Shown here one piece after another: positions 1-8,739 of a stretch of DNA of 64,000 nt. The stretch's first letter is position 1. Each line of letters starts with the position of its first letter. The translations under genes and the position numbers were made by a program. Origin of the DNA: CAMTWZ01 sp041749075 (GTDB lineage: Bacteria > Bacteroidota > Rhodothermia > Balneolales > HLUCCA01); contig JBGTBY010000011.1 in the NCBI GenBank assembly GCA_041749075.1, positions 4,021-68,020 of the forward strand, written 5' to 3'. A model generated the notes under the pieces. That model made no database searches. It saw only the letters and a list, made by a program, of their open reading frames with translations, and was not told the origin of the DNA.

Positions 1-1
1 C

Positions 2-790
2 ATCATCTGCTCAAACGTGTTAGGGAGCTGCTACGGCACTACGGGTCCACGGACCGGTAGTGCCCGTGGTGGCGATTTCCCAGTCGTCACCATCCGAGAT
101 ATGGTCCGTGTCGAACAACTTCTGGTCGATGCTCTCGGCGTACTAGGCATCGAACTTGCCATCGGCGGCTCGATGGGCGGCATGCAAGTGCTGGAATGGA
201 GCGTGATGGACAACCGGGTCCGCAGCATGATGCTCATCGCCATGGGGAAAGCTCATTCGGCTTGGGCCATCGCCATCAGCGAAGCGCAACGCCAAGCCAT
301 TTATGCCGATCCGAATTGGAACGACGGACATTATTTGGCGGATGCGCCCCCTGCCGCAGGACTTTCTTCCGCACGTCAGATGGGAATGGTGTTTTATCGC
401 AGTGCGGAATCGTTCGAACGCCGTTTCGGTCGTCACGCACAGCCCGGAAACCCTGATTTGTTCAAGGTTCAATCCTATTTGCACTACCAGGGCGCGAAAT
501 TGGTCGATCGCTTCGATGCGGTCACGTATGTGCGACTCACTCAAGCCATGGATTCGCATGATATCGCCCGTGGACGAGGCACTTTCGAGGATGTGCTTGG
601 TGCAGTCACCATCCCCGCTTTGGTTTTGGGCATTTCGTCCGACGCGCTGTATTGGCCCTTGGAACAAAAAGAACTCGCCCGCTTGTTGGGTAATGGAACA
701 TATTCAGAATTGGAGTCGGACGAAGGGCATGATGCCTTTCTGATCGAGTTTCCAAAAATGGTGTCGGCTTATCGAAATTGGAAGAAATGA
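2..790 (+). CDS. metX: Homoserine O-acetyltransferase, 5'-truncated by window edge
   Basis: Alpha/beta-hydrolase that acylates homoserine from acetyl-CoA in methionine synthesis. The reading frame is open from base 2, so the N-terminus lies outside the window. Visible family signatures are LGSCYGTTGP, DFPVVTIRDMV, the nucleophile elbow GGSMGG (Ser is the nucleophile), HSAWAIAISEAQRQAI, and near the end the Asp of GISSDALYWP and the His of SDEGHDAF, which complete the Ser-Asp-His triad. The stop codon TGA (788-790) overlaps the ATG of the next gene in an ATGA arrangement, so translation is probably coupled to the aspartokinase-homoserine dehydrogenase that supplies its substrate. MetX and MetA-type homoserine succinyltransferases differ in sequence, and this one is clearly of the MetX type. 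Acetyl versus succinyl donor use cannot be settled from what is visible. Confidence 0.95.
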   Translation: MICSNVLGSCYGTTGPRTGSARGGDFPVVTIRDMVRVEQLLVDALGVLGIELAIGGSMGGMQVLEWSVMDNRVRSMMLIAMGKAHSAWAIAISEAQRQAIYADPNWNDGHYLADAPPAAGLSSARQMGMVFYRSAESFERRFGRHAQPGNPDLFKVQSYLHYQGAKLVDRFDAVTYVRLTQAMDSHDIARGRGTFEDVLGAVTIPALVLGISSDALYWPLEQKELARLLGNGTYSELESDEGHDAFLIEFPKMVSAYRNWKK

Positions 791-3228
791 AATTACACGT
801 ATTGAAATTCGGCGGCAGCTCTGTCGCTACCCCGGCCCGCATCCAAAACTCGGTGACCATTGTCAAAAAAAGATTGAACGAGGTGAAGGTGGCTGTCGTG
901 GTTTCCGCCCTAGGTGGTGTAACCGATGAGCTCATCGCCATCATGGACAAAGCCTGTGGAAACGACGCCCAATGGTCGGCCCGCTTCGACCATTTGCGTA
1001 AACGGCATTATGATTCGGCGCAGGAATTGACCACAGGCGCCGACACCGCCGACCTCCTCGCGGCTTTGAACGAACTCTTCGAAGAATTCCTCAACCAGCT
1101 TCATCATATCCGCTTGGCTGGAAAGATCAGCGCCAAGCAACGCGACCATGTGTTGTCGTTCGGCGAACGCCTCTCCTGCCGCATTTTTGCCGCCGCCCTG
1201 CGCGAGAACGGGGTGAACGCACAGAGTTTTGAGTCTCAACATTTCGTGCGCACGAACAATCGCTTTGGCGATGCCGATGTCGATAATCTCGTGACCATGG
1301 AATTGGTGCGGAAGTTGCTCGGTCCTGCGAACGGAACCGTACCCGTGATCACGGGCTTCATCGGAGCCACCGTCGATAACGAAATCACGACCTTGGGTCG
1401 ATCCGGATCTGATTACACCGCCGGATTGATGGGCGAAGCGCTTGGTGCCGACGTGGTCGAAATCTGGACGGATGTGAATGGCGTGCTGACGGCCGATCCG
1501 AACGTGGCATCCACAGCCGTCACCATTCCGCGCCTTCAATATGCCGAAATCGCGGAAATGGCCCACTTCGGTACGAAAGTACTGCATCCTCGCACGGTGT
1601 TGCCACTCGAAGAACTGAACATCCCCATCCTGATCAAAAACTCCTTCGATCCGGAACATGAAGGCACCCTCATCACGCATGAGTATAGCCGCACGAATGG
1701 GATGCTTAAATCGGTGTCGCTGAAAAAAGATATTCTCCTGTTCGGACTCAAAAGCAAAGGCCTCGATCGTATCGACGGTCTGCTACCGCGCGCCATGCAT
1801 GCTCTGAGAGAGGCCGGGATTCCCATTCTGTTCAATTCTGCGGCATCGGCCGATTTCGGAATCACATTTGCCATTCCGGACCATAAGGAAGTCCATGCCC
1901 GAGAAATCTTATTGGCCGCATTCGAACCCGAATACCGCAAAGGATTGATCGACGATGCCATCACCTTGGATCAGGTGAGCTTGGTGACGGTGATCGGCGA
2001 TCGCTTGATCCACGATCTGGGCTTGTCTGGTGCCGTATTGTCGGTGTTAGGAGAAAATCACATCGCCCCATTGGCCGTAGCCAAAGGTGTCGCGAATCGG
2101 CATTTGAGCTTGGTCTTGAAAAACGAACAAGCCCGCACGGCCGTCATCCTTCTGAACGACCATTTCTGCGTTCATGCCGAGCGTGTGCGTTTGTTCGTAG
2201 CCGGAACCGGAACCATCGGCGGTGAATTGCTGCGGCAGTTGGGCGATGTGACGAATGAAGAATACGATTTGTCGGTGATCGGAGCGTGCGACGGACAACG
2301 CATGATCTGGAATCCCGCTGGATTGAATCCGATTGATGTGGAACGACTTCTTTCGGAAGGCGTGGTGACGGGTTGGGACCACATCATCAAAACCTTGGTG
2401 AATGATTTCGCTTACCGGACCATTTTTGTGGATGCGACCGGAAGCGCTGAAGTGGCCCGACTCTACACGAAATTGCTCAAAGCCGGCATCCACATCGCTA
2501 CCCCAAGCAAACGTGCGAACACCTTCGAGCAGTCGTACTTCGATACGCTGATGGAGTACACGCAAGGAAAACCGACCCACTACTTGTTTGAAACGACGGT
2601 CGGTGCTGGCCTACCTGTCATCCAGACCATAAAAGATCTGATGCGGTCTGGCGACACCATCACCAAAATCACAGGTGTGGTGTCGGGAACGATGACCTAC
2701 CTGTTCGATCAATTGCAACAAGGAGAGCCATTCGGAGAAACCCTGCGCCGCGCCCGCCGCCTCGGGTACGCCGAACCCGACCCGCGCGACGATCTATCGG
2801 GCGAGGATGTGGTACGCAAATTCATCACACTGGCCAGGGCATCGGGAATTCGACTCGAACGCTCGGATGTGACCGTCGAAAATCTCACACCCTCCGAACT
2901 GCGTCACTTGTCCACCGATGAATTTTTGGATCAAGTCGCCGCATACAACGATGTCTGGAAAGACCGTGTGGAAGCCGCATCGAAAGCAGACAAAGTTCTT
3001 CGTTATGTGGGCACTTTGGAGAATGGAAAAATCCACATCGGTGTGGAAGCCGTTCCGAAATCCTCCCCGTTGGGATCCTTGCAGGGCATCGACAACCAGA
3101 TCGCCATTTTCACACGGAGGTACCAATTATCCCCGATGATCATTCAGGGTCCGGGTGCCGGAAAAGATGTGACCGCGGCGGGTTTGTTGGCCGACATCCA
3201 GAAAATCGCGATCCGTATCGTCCGATAA
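787..3228 (+). CDS. thrA: Bifunctional aspartokinase / homoserine dehydrogenase
   Basis: Catalyses the first and third steps of the aspartate pathway to threonine and methionine. The N-terminal half is an aspartokinase, with KFGGSS near residue 7 and TLGRSGSDYTA around 205, followed by ACT-type regulatory sequence. The C-terminal half is a homoserine dehydrogenase, with the NAD(P)-binding GTGTIG after FVAG near residue 475 and FETTVGAGLPVI around 605. The length of 813 aa matches fused ThrA/MetL enzymes. I chose ATG 787, which overlaps the metX stop; an in-frame TTG at 778 would add three residues. The gene is directly coupled to metX, so homoserine made here can feed O-acetylhomoserine synthesis. 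The ACT region suggests feedback control by an end product, but which one cannot be read from the sequence. Confidence 0.95.
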   Translation: MKLHVLKFGGSSVATPARIQNSVTIVKKRLNEVKVAVVVSALGGVTDELIAIMDKACGNDAQWSARFDHLRKRHYDSAQELTTGADTADLLAALNELFEEFLNQLHHIRLAGKISAKQRDHVLSFGERLSCRIFAAALRENGVNAQSFESQHFVRTNNRFGDADVDNLVTMELVRKLLGPANGTVPVITGFIGATVDNEITTLGRSGSDYTAGLMGEALGADVVEIWTDVNGVLTADPNVASTAVTIPRLQYAEIAEMAHFGTKVLHPRTVLPLEELNIPILIKNSFDPEHEGTLITHEYSRTNGMLKSVSLKKDILLFGLKSKGLDRIDGLLPRAMHALREAGIPILFNSAASADFGITFAIPDHKEVHAREILLAAFEPEYRKGLIDDAITLDQVSLVTVIGDRLIHDLGLSGAVLSVLGENHIAPLAVAKGVANRHLSLVLKNEQARTAVILLNDHFCVHAERVRLFVAGTGTIGGELLRQLGDVTNEEYDLSVIGACDGQRMIWNPAGLNPIDVERLLSEGVVTGWDHIIKTLVNDFAYRTIFVDATGSAEVARLYTKLLKAGIHIATPSKRANTFEQSYFDTLMEYTQGKPTHYLFETTVGAGLPVIQTIKDLMRSGDTITKITGVVSGTMTYLFDQLQQGEPFGETLRRARRLGYAEPDPRDDLSGEDVVRKFITLARASGIRLERSDVTVENLTPSELRHLSTDEFLDQVAAYNDVWKDRVEAASKADKVLRYVGTLENGKIHIGVEAVPKSSPLGSLQGIDNQIAIFTRRYQLSPMIIQGPGAGKDVTAAGLLADIQKIAIRIVR

Positions 3229-3299
3229 TCGACAAAATAGGTTCGGGATTCATCAATCAAGGAAAAGAACGGGTTGCTGTTGATGGGTATGTTTGGTGG

Positions 3300-5096
3300 A
3301 TGAATACATCCATCCATTCGTTTCATATCCCAGTGATGGGAACCGGTTTTTCCATCGACACCCCGATCCGTGTGGGCCATCTGTGCATCGATTCGGTCAT
3401 ATCCATCGTTGATGATCTGCTCGTCGAGCGGATCCGTAAACAGTATTGCGCCGAATACGGACTCGATTTCCACAGCATCAGCCGTAACGCGGAAGACGGT
3501 CGCGCCCGGCGCATCGCCGCGTATCTGGACATGGTGCAGGAGATCGTGACCCGCAAATTCAACGACATCCGAGATGCATCCTTGTCCTACAGCGCCGAAA
3601 AGCAACGCTATTTCGAGTTGATGGAGGATTCTCATCCCCTGAAATCGCTTTATCTGCGTTTTATAAGCGTATCGGATGAATCTGAAAAGCAAGCTCTGGA
3701 AGCGGATCTGACCGCCGCGATGCGTCCGGGTGTCATCGACGTGAACATCATGTCGAAAGTGGATCGATTGGATCCCGCCAACGAACTCAGTGATGCCGTC
3801 GCTGCGCTCAAAGGCTTCGTGATGAGCAAGGTGGAAGCGGCGGTTGTGCTATCGGCCGGCTTCAACCCCAGATTGTATTCGGCCTTAGCGTCGTTTCAGG
3901 AGTTTTATCGTGACGAATCGGGCTATTTGAAAAAACGCATCATTCTGAAAGTCAGCGATTTCCGCTCCGCCCTCATCCAAGGAAAATTTCTGGCAAAAAA
4001 AGGTCTGGAAGTGAGTGAATTCCGCGTAGAGTCCGGATTGAACTGCGGCGGACACGCCTTTTATTCCGATGGGAAACTTCTGCCAAGCATTTTGAAGGAA
4101 TTCCGAGAGCAACGCGATCAGCTCAAATCGGAATTGCAGCCTATGATCGAATCTTTTTATGCGACGATGGGGTGGGCGTACAATGCCGATGGATCCGATA
4201 CGGCCGAAATCACGGTTCAAGGCGGAATCGGTACAGATGGCGAACGCAAACGAATTCAAGAGGAATATGGAATCGCCAGAACAGGTTGGGGAAGTCCGTT
4301 CTTGGTGGTTCCGGAAGCAACGAATGTGGACAAAGCGACATTGAATCATCTGATTCGAGCGGAAGAGAGCGATCTGTATCTGAGCCAAGCGAGTCCGCTG
4401 GGCGTACCGTTCAACAATCTTCGTCATTCCGGATCTCAGGAATGGCATGCCAAACAAGAGGAGAAAGGCAAACCCGGATCTCCATGCCCCAAAGGATTTC
4501 TCAAGTCGAACACCGAATTCACAACGGAAGCGATTTGCACGGCCTCATCCGAATACATGTCTTTGAAACTTCAGCAGATCGATGAGTCAGCAGAACTGGA
4601 ATCCGTGAAATCCAAACAGCGGGCCGGCGTATTGGCGAAAGAATGTCTCTGCGTGCATTTAGGAAACGCATCCCTCATCAATATGGGAATCATCAAAGAG
4701 TCGCAAGGGCCGCAGGCGATTTGTCCGGGCCCCAATCTGGCCTGGTTCAAAGGTCCGTATTCGTTGAATCGGATGATCGACCATATTTATGGCCGCGGGG
4801 AAAGTCTGGTGCCGAGCGAGCGGCCGCATATGTTCGCGAAGGAAATCACGATGAACATCGATTATCTGGAAACCCTGGTCGATAACCGCAATCCGGATGA
4901 CAAGAAGCAAAATCAGTACCTCGAAAACGTGATCCGGAATCTTCAAGAAGGCATTGACCGATGCAAGGAACTGACATCCAAACAAGCGTTTCCGAACGAA
5001 AACCTGGATTCATTGGCTGTTGTGGCTGCAGAACAGGAGGCCCGATTGGAGCGGATTCACGATACGATGATCGCGGTTCCGGTCAGATTGTCGTGA
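3300..5096 (+). CDS. Conserved protein of unknown function, 598 aa
   Basis: I do not recognise a named family. The protein has no signal peptide or membrane segment and looks cytosolic. Notable stretches are GLNCGGHAF near residue 246, TGWGSPFLVVPEATNVD near 330, a cysteine-containing region (GSPCPKGFL, EAICTASSEY, KECLCVHLGNASL) between about 390 and 465, and CPGPNLAWFKGPYS near 480. The glycine-rich and cysteine motifs suggest an enzyme, possibly with a nucleotide, flavin or metal site, but this is inference. It starts 71 bp after thrA. Its 3' end overlaps the convergent PP2C gene by 40 bp, so both stop codons lie inside the neighbouring gene. Codon use matches the host-like flanking genes. 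Confidence 0.8.
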   Translation: MNTSIHSFHIPVMGTGFSIDTPIRVGHLCIDSVISIVDDLLVERIRKQYCAEYGLDFHSISRNAEDGRARRIAAYLDMVQEIVTRKFNDIRDASLSYSAEKQRYFELMEDSHPLKSLYLRFISVSDESEKQALEADLTAAMRPGVIDVNIMSKVDRLDPANELSDAVAALKGFVMSKVEAAVVLSAGFNPRLYSALASFQEFYRDESGYLKKRIILKVSDFRSALIQGKFLAKKGLEVSEFRVESGLNCGGHAFYSDGKLLPSILKEFREQRDQLKSELQPMIESFYATMGWAYNADGSDTAEITVQGGIGTDGERKRIQEEYGIARTGWGSPFLVVPEATNVDKATLNHLIRAEESDLYLSQASPLGVPFNNLRHSGSQEWHAKQEEKGKPGSPCPKGFLKSNTEFTTEAICTASSEYMSLKLQQIDESAELESVKSKQRAGVLAKECLCVHLGNASLINMGIIKESQGPQAICPGPNLAWFKGPYSLNRMIDHIYGRGESLVPSERPHMFAKEITMNIDYLETLVDNRNPDDKKQNQYLENVIRNLQEGIDRCKELTSKQAFPNENLDSLAVVAAEQEARLERIHDTMIAVPVRLS

Positions 5097-5785
5097 GCGT
5101 CGTCTGCCCGGAACATCACGCGTTCGAACAACATCCGAAGCCAGGTTTTCGGATCATCCGTCTTGCACAAGTCGAACATCAGTTCGGGTTCGTAGACATA
5201 TTCCCATAACCCGTCGCTGCATAACAGAATCGCATCCCCTTTCTTCAATTCCAGAGGTTCCGGAGTGATGGCGGGGTTGCATTCTTCTGATTTCCCAAGG
5301 GCTCGGGTGATGCGGTTGCGATCGGGATGGGTGCGCAGTTCCGGATAGGTGATCTCCCCTCCGGCGAGCAACGCGGCAACCACACTATGGTCTTGGGTTT
5401 GATGCAGGATGTCGCCATCGCGGATCACATAGGCTCGGCTATCGCCGATGTGGGCGATGAGTAACTTTCCGTCCGCCACAATCGCCGCCACGAGCGTGGT
5501 ACGCATGCCGGTGGACACGTCCCCTTCTTTTTCAGCAAGTATGGCGTTTTGTGCCGCAAAAACGGCTTCTTTTAGATTCTCGGGAGTTGCGTCGGGTTTG
5601 GTTTTGAAATGCTCGATAAAGGCTTCGGAAGCCCGTTTCGAGGCCACATCCCCATGCTGATGTCCCCCGACCCCGTCGCAGACCACCCAAACCGAGGTGC
5701 CGGCCTCATCCACATGAGACAAGACCGCATCCTCGTTGTAAGTACGTCCACCGGGGTGGGTCATTTCAGCATGGCTCAATTTCAT
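5057..5785 (-). CDS. PP2C-family Ser/Thr protein phosphatase (soluble)
   Basis: Metal-dependent phosphatase that would reverse phosphorylation by the kinase encoded upstream in the same operon. The 242-aa protein is one PP2C domain with the usual metal-binding motifs: early NEDAV, VCDGVGG near residue 36, a central GDSRAYV, LLCSDGLWEYV near 195 and the terminal DNLTGTA. It has no membrane segment, so it should be cytosolic, unlike the second PP2C of the operon. Its start overlaps the stop of the trypsin-FHA gene by four bases. It is the last gene of the operon and overlaps the convergent 598-aa gene by 40 bp. Confidence 0.93.
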   Translation of the reverse strand: MKLSHAEMTHPGGRTYNEDAVLSHVDEAGTSVWVVCDGVGGHQHGDVASKRASEAFIEHFKTKPDATPENLKEAVFAAQNAILAEKEGDVSTGMRTTLVAAIVADGKLLIAHIGDSRAYVIRDGDILHQTQDHSVVAALLAGGEITYPELRTHPDRNRITRALGKSEECNPAITPEPLELKKGDAILLCSDGLWEYVYEPELMFDLCKTDDPKTWLRMLFERVMFRADDAHDNLTGTAIIVS

Positions 5786-7305
5786 GCGTTTTCCAGCCCC
5801 ACTTTGAAGGAGATGGATGAACCGCTCAGATAGAAGCGGTCGCCCGGTTGAAGCACATATTTCTCACCGGCGTTGAGTTTTTTGCCATTGCGCAGATACG
5901 TTCCGTTGGTGGAATGAGCGTCTTCGATGGTGAAGGTTTTGCTGGATGCTTCATACTGGACCAAGCAATGGCGTTTGGAAACATCTTCGGTATCGGCAGG
6001 GAAAATCAGATGCGATACCCTGGGATCACGTCCGATGGCCAAGGGCTCTGAGCCCATTTCGAGTCGGCTTCCGGCGAGTGCGCCACTCAATCCGGTTAAA
6101 ACCGCTTTAGCCGGACCTGTGCCATTGTATGCCGCACCTCCATAGGATTTGCGTGTGACTAATTCTTTCCCTTGGATCACCGCCTCCTTCACCATGATAT
6201 TGCCACGTTTGGTGAGCGACAGATACATGGCGAAGCCTCCCATGAAAATCGAAAACCCGAGAATCGACATCAGCATCGGATTGTTCTGAATCTTGGCGCT
6301 TTCGATGGCTTCTTCGGCACGACGACGTGCTTCTTCGGATTCGGCACGGGCGGAATCGGCTGTGGCCCGCGATGATTGAACATCCCGACGGGCAAGATCC
6401 AAGCTGGCGATCATCGCATTCAGTCGGGTCTGTTGTTCAGCCATTTGCTGGCTCTGTGCGGTCACTTCGGCCTGACGTCGTTCGGTTTCAGCATGCAAAC
6501 GCGTGATTTCACTACGGGTCAGCTCCATCTCGGAGACGCAGCCAGCGGTTGCGATGGTTGCCGGAATATTGAACTGCCGGATCGCCGGTAGCAGTTCATC
6601 CAAGTGAACTGCGAAGTTGATCACATTTTCCGAAGCGTCATCGAAATCGGCAATGGTAAAGGTGTTCGTACCGATCACTTGGTTACACACGTTGAACATA
6701 GGTCCACCTGAGTTCCCACCATTGATGGCCGCATCCGTCTGAATCACTTTGCGACGGCGGCTGTCTTTCGTCGTTTGGATGATGTTGATCCGTCCAAAGG
6801 TCACAACCGGATCATAATCCGCTTCATCACTTAATCGAGACAATCCCGGAAATCCAACCACAGCCAAGTCTACCCCTGTCACAATTGCTGGAGAATAGGC
6901 CAATGTAGCTGCTGGACGACCATGTGGCTGTTGCGCTTCCAGTATCGCCAAGTCCTTCTTCTCATCGCTCCACACCACTTTTGTCGTGATTTCCTTGTTT
7001 GGGGCAACCAGGAGTTTGAAGATCATCCCTTGAAACGCACTAACGGCTGGCCAATCGCTTTTACGGATCTCGTTGTAGAAATTTTTACCGTATTCATTGC
7101 CACGGGCAACATGTTCATTGGTAACGATATGCCTTTCGGTGATGGCGTAACCCGTACCCGACCATACCGGACCCAATTCTTGTCCGTTGATGATCAGATA
7201 AGCCTGCACTTTCATCGTGTGGCTTTTCAGTTGAGGCACATTCTGGGCGGTCAACGAACCCGCCAGGAGTGTTGGAAATAGGATGAGGAAAAGGAGTCGT
7301 CTCAT
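5782..7305 (-). CDS. Membrane-anchored trypsin-like protease with coiled coil and cytoplasmic FHA domain
   Basis: The architecture in order is: signal sequence (residues 1-20), S1C/HtrA-like trypsin domain (about 25-240), a charged coiled coil rich in Ala, Glu and Arg (about 262-335), one transmembrane helix (about 345-362), then an FHA domain (about 418-503) with IGRD, SKRH and STNGT motifs. The protease triad is visible as His65 in TNEHV, Asp118 in KKDLAI and Ser199 in GGNSGGP. This topology places the protease outside the inner membrane and the phosphothreonine-reading FHA domain inside, so the protein could link envelope events to the kinase/phosphatase pair around it. There is no PDZ domain, unlike DegP. 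The gene overlaps both neighbouring PP2C genes by four bases, which implies co-translation. Confidence 0.88.
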   Translation of the reverse strand: MRRLLFLILFPTLLAGSLTAQNVPQLKSHTMKVQAYLIINGQELGPVWSGTGYAITERHIVTNEHVARGNEYGKNFYNEIRKSDWPAVSAFQGMIFKLLVAPNKEITTKVVWSDEKKDLAILEAQQPHGRPAATLAYSPAIVTGVDLAVVGFPGLSRLSDEADYDPVVTFGRINIIQTTKDSRRRKVIQTDAAINGGNSGGPMFNVCNQVIGTNTFTIADFDDASENVINFAVHLDELLPAIRQFNIPATIATAGCVSEMELTRSEITRLHAETERRQAEVTAQSQQMAEQQTRLNAMIASLDLARRDVQSSRATADSARAESEEARRRAEEAIESAKIQNNPMLMSILGFSIFMGGFAMYLSLTKRGNIMVKEAVIQGKELVTRKSYGGAAYNGTGPAKAVLTGLSGALAGSRLEMGSEPLAIGRDPRVSHLIFPADTEDVSKRHCLVQYEASSKTFTIEDAHSTNGTYLRNGKKLNAGEKYVLQPGDRFYLSGSSISFKVGLENA

Positions 7306-8171
7306 AATATGCTCGTGATGCTTAGGGTGATGACGGTGGTGTTGTCTTGATACGGTTGATTTTTAGCCATGGCGCGTTTGACCAACTCATCGGCTGGGTT
7401 GGATGTGTCGCTAGACAGGATGTCGATCATCTCGGAATTGGAGAGGGATCGATACAAGCCATCGCTACACATTAGGATGACATCATGTTGTTTGAGTGGA
7501 AATGCGATTCGGCTCTGATCGATGCGGGTGAGGTCTTTCAACCCGATGAAGCTGGTCAGGGCGTCTTTTTCAGGATGTTGCCTCGCGTCGCTCAGATCGG
7601 TCTGACCACGTATCACATCCTGATATAAATCCAGCACATAGCTATGCTCGGTGTTCACTTTCGACAACTCCTTATTTCGAAGCAGATAGATCTGACTGTC
7701 GCCCACAGACACCCATCTCATGGAACGATCTTCCAAAAACACGGCTATCAGCGTGGTGCCGGTGCCTTCTTCTTCACCGGATTCTTTGCCCAGTTGAAAC
7801 ACAGCCCGATTGGCCGCTTCCACGTCCAATGAGCTCATGAATTCACGAATGGCCAACTTGCTGGCTTCCGCGCCATTCTTCATACCGCCCATGCCATCTG
7901 CGATGACGGCGATGAAGGGGGATTTGGCTGGATCCGACATCGCGAACGAGTCTTGCTGTTGCCGGCGCATCCCTAGATGCTGGGCTTGACCCAATCGTAC
8001 CGACATGCCACCGATATCCAACTGATGCGCATCGTTTGCTTTTCGGACAGGTTCGTCGGAGGAACCCGCCACAGAAGCAGATGGAGACGCTTTTGAACCG
8101 CGGCGTCGAAAGGTGAATGCGAACACAATCAGAATCACGATTCCGATGCCGATGATTGAAATCAGGACCAT
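7302..8171 (-). CDS. PP2C-family Ser/Thr phosphatase with N-terminal membrane anchor
   Basis: This 289-aa protein begins with one hydrophobic helix (residues 2-20) followed by the basic stop-transfer sequence RRRGSK. A PP2C domain then spans about 50-285. Metal-site motifs are ADGMGG, VGDSQIYLLRN, MCSDGLYRSL and DNTTVITL. It is the membrane-bound counterpart of the soluble PP2C three genes on. The start overlaps the FHA gene by ten bases and the stop overlaps the protease-FHA gene by four, so it belongs to a tightly packed operon. Likely substrates are the kinase and FHA proteins next to it, by analogy with Pkn/Stp pairs; this is inference. Confidence 0.92.
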   Translation of the reverse strand: MVLISIIGIGIVILIVFAFTFRRRGSKASPSASVAGSSDEPVRKANDAHQLDIGGMSVRLGQAQHLGMRRQQQDSFAMSDPAKSPFIAVIADGMGGMKNGAEASKLAIREFMSSLDVEAANRAVFQLGKESGEEEGTGTTLIAVFLEDRSMRWVSVGDSQIYLLRNKELSKVNTEHSYVLDLYQDVIRGQTDLSDARQHPEKDALTSFIGLKDLTRIDQSRIAFPLKQHDVILMCSDGLYRSLSNSEMIDILSSDTSNPADELVKRAMAKNQPYQDNTTVITLSITSIL

Positions 8172-8722
8172 GTAAAGGAATCGCTGCAGAACGGTATGAA
8201 TCTGAACTGACTTTGCCCGATTTCAATCTTATCAAAATGATTCAATGCCGTGGGCATGTCCACCGGTTGATCATTGAGGTAAGTCATGCCACGTCCATCG
8301 CCTGGCGCGATGCGGAACGAGTTGGTTTTGGGATCATAGCTGATCACGGCATGCTTCTCACGCGAAATCATATCATCACCGGGAACGGAGATATCCATCG
8401 ACGCATCGCGCCCGATGAAATTGCGCTGCCCTTTGATACGGAAATCTTTGCCTTTATCGGCTCCTTCCACGCAAACAAGCCATCCGCAAACAGGATCCAG
8501 ATTTCCTTGCTTCTTGAAATGCCCAACCGTGCTTCCGATGTTCCCTTTCGGAGCTGTGGGTGCAGCGATCGTTTTGCCACTGGCATCCGTCGGAGCGAAC
8601 GTCGGTTCACTGCGTTTCGGGATGGTTGGACTGATATCCAAATCCATCACACCACAATAGGGACAAGTGGAATGTTTCGCATTTTCGAAAAAATGTCCGT
8701 GATCGCATCTGATCATTGCCAT
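8162..8722 (-). CDS. FHA-domain protein with N-terminal zinc-binding motif
   Basis: This is a 186-aa cytosolic adaptor. A short Cys/His module at residues 6-23 (CDHGH, then CPYCG) resembles a zinc ribbon. A linker follows that is rich in Thr, Ser and Pro and could be phosphorylated, then an FHA domain at about 95-180 with NFIGRD, SREKHAVISYD and a late YLNDQPV element. FHA domains bind phosphothreonine peptides, so a role as reader or substrate of the upstream kinase is likely. The gene lies 17 bp after the kinase gene and overlaps the PP2C gene by ten bases. No catalytic domain is visible. Confidence 0.88.
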   Translation of the reverse strand: MAMIRCDHGHFFENAKHSTCPYCGVMDLDISPTIPKRSEPTFAPTDASGKTIAAPTAPKGNIGSTVGHFKKQGNLDPVCGWLVCVEGADKGKDFRIKGQRNFIGRDASMDISVPGDDMISREKHAVISYDPKTNSFRIAPGDGRGMTYLNDQPVDMPTALNHFDKIEIGQSQFRFIPFCSDSFTWS

Positions 8723-8739
8723 ACAAGGTGCCTATTGGG

